A DNA stretch of 8,903 nt from Clostridia bacterium (lineage in GTDB: Bacteria > Bacillota > Clostridia > Oscillospirales > Acutalibacteraceae), in assembly GCA_017442445.1 (NCBI GenBank), contig JAFRZS010000274.1, forward strand, positions 1 through 8,903. The letters run 5' to 3'. Below the pieces are notes generated by a model. That model ran no database searches and was not told the DNA's origin. It saw only the letters and a program-made list of their open reading frames with translations. The position numbers were made by a program, and so were the translations under genes. Below, in pieces: positions 5,606-8,903 of the stretch. Position 1 is the first letter of the stretch, and the number at the start of each line of letters is the position of its first letter.

Positions 5606-6820
5606 ATGAAAGAAATAATGGGTGGCGTATGTGCCGCAAAAGGATTTAAAGCATCAGGAGAACACTGCGGAATCCGTAAGAACAAGACAAAAAGAGATGT
5701 AGCTTTGATTGTCAGTGAAAAACGCGCGGCTGCTGCAGGTGTTTATACAACAAACCTTTTGAAAGGTGCGCCTTTATTGGTAACAAAAAATAATATTTCA
5801 GATGGCTTTGCACAGGCGGTTATATGCAACAGCGGTAACGCTAATACATGTAATGTTGACGGTGTTGAGGTAGCAGAGAAGACCTGTGAGCTTGTATCAA
5901 AGGCGACAGGAATTGACGCAAAGGATGTTATCGTAGCATCAACAGGTGTTATCGGTTTACCTTTAAGCATTGAACCTTTTGAAAAAAATATGGATATGCT
6001 CGTTTCAAATCTTTCTGAAAACGGCGGAGTAAATGCCGCAACAGCAATTCTCACAACAGATACATTCAGAAAAGAAATCGCATATTCATTTGAAATCGGC
6101 GGTAAAACCTGTAAAATCGGCGGTATTGCAAAAGGTTCAGGTATGATTCATCCGAACATGGCAACGATGCTTTCATTTATTACTACAGATACAGCAATTA
6201 CTCCTGAAATGTTACAGAAGGCACTTTCAGACGATATTAAAGATACATTCAACATGGTAAGTGTTGACGGTGATACATCAACAAATGATATGGTTTGTGT
6301 ACTTGCAAACGGTATGGCTGAAAACAAAATTATTGATGCTGAAAATGAAGATTATATTGCTTTCAAAACAGCACTCAATGCAGTGACATCCTTCCTTTGC
6401 AGAGAAATTGCAAAAGACGGTGAAGGCGCTACAAAGCTTATCACATGTATTGCAAAGAATGCCGCTGATATTGAAACTGCAAAAACAGTTGCAAAAGCAG
6501 TTATCTGCTCAAATCTCTTCAAAGCTGCAATTTTCGGTGAAGATGCAAACTGGGGCAGAGCTATGTGTGCGGTAGGCTACAGCGGTGCAGATATAGACAT
6601 CAACAAAATTGACCTTGATTTTACAAGCAAAGCAGGAGAAATTCCGATGTGCAGAAACGGCAAGGTTGTTGAATTCTCCGAAGAAAAAGCAAAGAAAGTC
6701 CTTATGGAAAACGAAATTACAGTTATTGTTGACTTGCGTATGGGTGAGTGTTCGGCAACTGCGTGGGGCTGTGACCTTACATATGATTATGTAAAAATCA
6801 ACGGCGACTACAGAACTTGA
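5606..6820 (+). CDS. argJ: glutamate N-acetyltransferase / amino-acid acetyltransferase (ornithine acetyltransferase)
   Basis: ArgJ moves the acetyl group from N-acetylornithine to glutamate, releasing ornithine and recycling acetylglutamate. Some members also use acetyl-CoA for the first step. The 404-residue protein shows the self-cleavage site in KGSGMIHPNMATML, where Thr187 becomes the N-terminal nucleophile of the beta chain. It also has ASTGVIG (111-117, oxyanion region), GEDANWGRAM (311-320) and the usual C-terminal end WGCDLTYDYVKINGDYRT. Length is normal for the family. The ATG at 5606 follows AAAGG (5591-5595) by ten bases; the TTG at 5600 is too close. The sequence does not tell whether it is mono- or bifunctional. 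No argA lies in the window, so this enzyme may make the first acetylglutamate too. Confidence 0.97.
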   Translation: MKEIMGGVCAAKGFKASGEHCGIRKNKTKRDVALIVSEKRAAAAGVYTTNLLKGAPLLVTKNNISDGFAQAVICNSGNANTCNVDGVEVAEKTCELVSKATGIDAKDVIVASTGVIGLPLSIEPFEKNMDMLVSNLSENGGVNAATAILTTDTFRKEIAYSFEIGGKTCKIGGIAKGSGMIHPNMATMLSFITTDTAITPEMLQKALSDDIKDTFNMVSVDGDTSTNDMVCVLANGMAENKIIDAENEDYIAFKTALNAVTSFLCREIAKDGEGATKLITCIAKNAADIETAKTVAKAVICSNLFKAAIFGEDANWGRAMCAVGYSGADIDINKIDLDFTSKAGEIPMCRNGKVVEFSEEKAKKVLMENEITVIVDLRMGECSATAWGCDLTYDYVKINGDYRT

Positions 6821-6843
6821 TTATCAGGAAGAAGGCAGTTTAA

Positions 6844-7710
6844 ATGAGATTTTCAAATAATGACAGGGCAAAGGTGCTTATTGAAGCACTCCCGAGTATA
6901 AAAAAATACAGCGGTAAAACCGTTGTTATCAAATATGGCGGTAATGCCATGATAAGTGAAGAATTAAAAGATGCCGTTATGGGTGATATCGTTTTACTTG
7001 CTTTAATCGGTATCCGCGTTGTTTTGGTACACGGTGGCGGTCCCGATATTTCAAACACAATCAAAACAATGGGCAAGGAAACAAAGTTCATAAACGGACT
7101 CAGGGTTACAGATGCCGAAACAGCAGAAATTGTTGAAATGGTACTTTGCGGTAAAGTTAATAAGGGTCTTGTAAATATCATCGGTAACAAAGGCGGAAAA
7201 GCTGTCGGTATCTCAGGTGTTGACGGACAGCTTCTAAAAGCAACATTCATTGATAAGGAATTAGGCTTTGTCGGTGAGGTTTCCGAGGTTAACATTGAAC
7301 TTGTTGAGAATATCCTTGACTCAGGTTATATCCCTGTTATTTCAACAATTGCCTGTGATGACGACGGAAATATTTTCAATATCAATGCTGATACAGCGGC
7401 GGCTAAAATTGCAATAGCTCTCAAAGCGGAAGCTTTGATATCAATGACAGATATCGTAGGTCTTTTAAGAGACAGATATGATACGGATTCACTCATAAAG
7501 GTTGTTGAAGCTTCTGAAGTACAGGGCCTTATTGACGATGAAATTGTTACAGGCGGCATGATTCCCAAAGTCGGTTGCTGTGTTGATGCAGTAAACAACG
7601 GGGTTAAGAAGGTATTTATCATTGACGGCAGAATGCCTCATTCAATACTTGTTGAGCTTCTCACCGATGAAGGAATCGGCACAATGTTTGTTAAGGAGTT
7701 AGAAAAGTGA
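6844..7710 (+). CDS. argB: acetylglutamate kinase
   Basis: ArgB phosphorylates N-acetylglutamate with ATP, usually the controlled step when the acetyl-recycling route is used. The 288-residue cytosolic protein shows the ATP-site Lys30 and GGNAM (32-36), HGGGP (63-67, substrate phosphate region), Arg87 in NGLRVTD, NINADTAA (179-186) and GGMIPK with Lys242. The first 25 residues (NDRAKVLIEALPSIKKYSGK) form the extra N-terminal helix known from hexameric, arginine-inhibited kinases such as that of Thermotoga. The C-terminal PHSILVELLTDEGIGTM also fits the arginine-binding region. Feedback inhibition by arginine is therefore likely, by inference. GAAGG at 6831-6835 lies eight bases before the ATG. 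The gene follows argJ by 23 bases and overlaps or abuts argD. Confidence 0.97.
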   Translation: MRFSNNDRAKVLIEALPSIKKYSGKTVVIKYGGNAMISEELKDAVMGDIVLLALIGIRVVLVHGGGPDISNTIKTMGKETKFINGLRVTDAETAEIVEMVLCGKVNKGLVNIIGNKGGKAVGISGVDGQLLKATFIDKELGFVGEVSEVNIELVENILDSGYIPVISTIACDDDGNIFNINADTAAAKIAIALKAEALISMTDIVGLLRDRYDTDSLIKVVEASEVQGLIDDEIVTGGMIPKVGCCVDAVNNGVKKVFIIDGRMPHSILVELLTDEGIGTMFVKELEK

Positions 7711-8870
7711 TGAATTATTTTTCAGATGACAGTAAATATATTGCAAATACGTATAAAAGGTTCGGTCTTGTATTAACACACGGTAAAGGTACAAAGGTTT
7801 ATGATGCAGACAACAAAGAGTATATTGATATGGCGTCGGGTATTGCTGTTAATACATTCGGTATTGCTGATGAAAAATGGATTTCTGCAGTTGAAGAACA
7901 GCTTGGCAAAATTCAGCACGCATCAAACCTTTACTATACAGAGCCTCAGATAAAGCTTTCAAAATTGCTTTGTGAAAAGGCAGGAATGAAGAAGGTCTTT
8001 TTCTCAAACTCAGGTGCAGAGGCTAACGAGTGTGCAATCAAAACAGCAAGAAAATATGCCGATATGAAAAATCCTGACAAGAAGGTTATTCTTACACTTG
8101 TAAACAGCTTCCACGGAAGAACAGTTACAACTCTCACAGCAACAGGTCAGGATAAAATGCATGTAAGCTTCGGACCGTTTACTGACGGTTTCAGATATAT
8201 CCCTGCAAATGATATAGAAGCATTCAAAACAGAAATTGCAAAAGGTGATGTCTGTGCAGTTATGTTTGAGCTTGTACAGGGTGAGGGCGGTGTTTTACCG
8301 CTTGACAAAGCTTATGTTGATGAATTAGTAAAAATTGCTCGTGAAAACGATATACTCGTAGTTGTTGATGAAGTTCAGACAGGCAACGGCAGAACAGGTG
8401 CTATGTACTGTTATATGAATTACGGCTTCACACCTGATATTGTTTCAACCGCAAAGGGACTCGGCGGCGGTTTGCCGATTGGTGCGACTATGTTCTCAGA
8501 GAAAACTGAAAATGTACTTACATTCGGTGACCACGGTTCTACATACGGAGGCAACCCGATTTGTGCCGCAGGCGCAGTAAGCATTGTTGAAAGACTTGAT
8601 GATGAATTGTTCGCTGAAGTACAGAAAAAAGGCGAGTATCTCAAGGAAAAAATCTCATCGTTTGAAGGCGTAAAGAGTGTTTCGGGAATGGGACTTATGA
8701 TGGGAATTGAAACTGAAAAACCGGCGGCAGATTGCATCAGAGAATGCATGGAAAACGGCCTTTTGGTTATCAGCGCAAAAGAAAAAGTCCGTCTTTTACC
8801 TGCACTCAATATTTCATGGGAAGATATTGATAAGGCACTTGAAATTATGAAAAATGCTTTTAAAAACTGA
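7707..8870 (+). CDS. argD: acetylornithine aminotransferase
   Basis: ArgD is a PLP-dependent class III aminotransferase that converts N-acetylglutamate semialdehyde and glutamate to N-acetylornithine and 2-oxoglutarate. The 387-residue protein shows SNSGAEANECA (100-110, phosphate-binding loop), FHGRT (135-139), VVVDEVQTG (218-226) with Asp221 at the pyridine nitrogen, the Schiff-base Lys250 in STAKGLGGGLP, and HGSTYGGNP (276-284). The motif order and length fit ArgD, and the operon position argues against the related ornithine or 4-aminobutyrate enzymes. The start is ambiguous: GTG 7707 lies eight bases after AAGGAG (7693-7698), while ATG 7710 lies eleven bases after it and forms a TGATG overlap with the argB stop. 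Either way translation is coupled to argB, and the product differs by one residue. No terminator is seen in the remaining 33 bases. Confidence 0.97.
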   Translation: MMNYFSDDSKYIANTYKRFGLVLTHGKGTKVYDADNKEYIDMASGIAVNTFGIADEKWISAVEEQLGKIQHASNLYYTEPQIKLSKLLCEKAGMKKVFFSNSGAEANECAIKTARKYADMKNPDKKVILTLVNSFHGRTVTTLTATGQDKMHVSFGPFTDGFRYIPANDIEAFKTEIAKGDVCAVMFELVQGEGGVLPLDKAYVDELVKIARENDILVVVDEVQTGNGRTGAMYCYMNYGFTPDIVSTAKGLGGGLPIGATMFSEKTENVLTFGDHGSTYGGNPICAAGAVSIVERLDDELFAEVQKKGEYLKEKISSFEGVKSVSGMGLMMGIETEKPAADCIRECMENGLLVISAKEKVRLLPALNISWEDIDKALEIMKNAFKN

Positions 8871-8903
8871 TGAAGCTTTACAGTTTTGATATAAGAAATT
8901 TTA

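Noticed and set aside
6840..7295. Antisense open frames of 60-150 codons inside nnr, argJ, argB and argD
   Set aside because: They lack ribosome sites and have shadow-like composition opposite strongly conserved enzymes.
1..8903. CRISPR array, tRNA, rRNA, transposase or prophage genes
   Set aside because: No regularly spaced direct repeats, cloverleaf sequences or transposase motifs were seen.

Overview
The window reads as chromosomal DNA from a low-GC, Gram-positive Clostridia bacterium, most likely a gut Ruminococcaceae/Oscillospiraceae type. The basis is strong GGAGG-type ribosome binding sites, TTGnnn-17-TATAAT promoters, AT-rich intergenic DNA, and Firmicutes core genes (ireB, ndoA/mazF of the B. 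subtilis type). This placement is an inference from gene content and style. I ran no database search. Most of the window is ordinary housekeeping DNA.

Layout. Positions 1-230 hold no confident gene, but they contain a chain of nested inverted repeats (about 15-205) that looks like a structured RNA or an interspersed element. Next comes a leftward two-gene operon (about 265-842): ireB, encoding a small regulatory phosphoprotein, followed by an uncharacterised 96-residue protein. It is driven by a promoter at 881-909 and closed by a strong terminator at 231-266. A divergent promoter at about 941-969 drives a rightward operon. That operon starts with a fused NAD(P)H-hydrate epimerase/dehydratase gene (repair of damaged NADH/NADPH) whose 5' end carries a one-base frameshift near 1051, followed by a small lipoprotein that appears to start at CTG. 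A separate promoter (3021-3049) and a hairpin-rich leader precede an MazF/EndoA-type RNase with no visible antitoxin gene, then a membrane-anchored alpha/beta hydrolase. A terminator at 4495-4532 ends this block.

From 4553 onward a strong promoter drives the arginine biosynthesis operon argC-argJ-argB-argD. The four products cover the acetylated steps: ArgB phosphorylates N-acetylglutamate, ArgC reduces it to the semialdehyde, ArgD transaminates it to N-acetylornithine, and ArgJ transfers the acetyl group back to glutamate while releasing ornithine. ArgC is the short type-2 form. ArgB has the N-terminal helix associated with feedback inhibition by arginine. No terminator is visible after argD, so the operon may continue past the window.

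I did not find a clearly new biological system. The most useful leads are the nested-hairpin element at the left edge, the frameshift at the nnr start with an ATGA overlap that could allow reinitiation, the antitoxin-less MazF in what looks like a shrunken acpS-ydcC-alr-ndoAI-ndoA neighbourhood, and the conserved-looking unknown protein paired with IreB.
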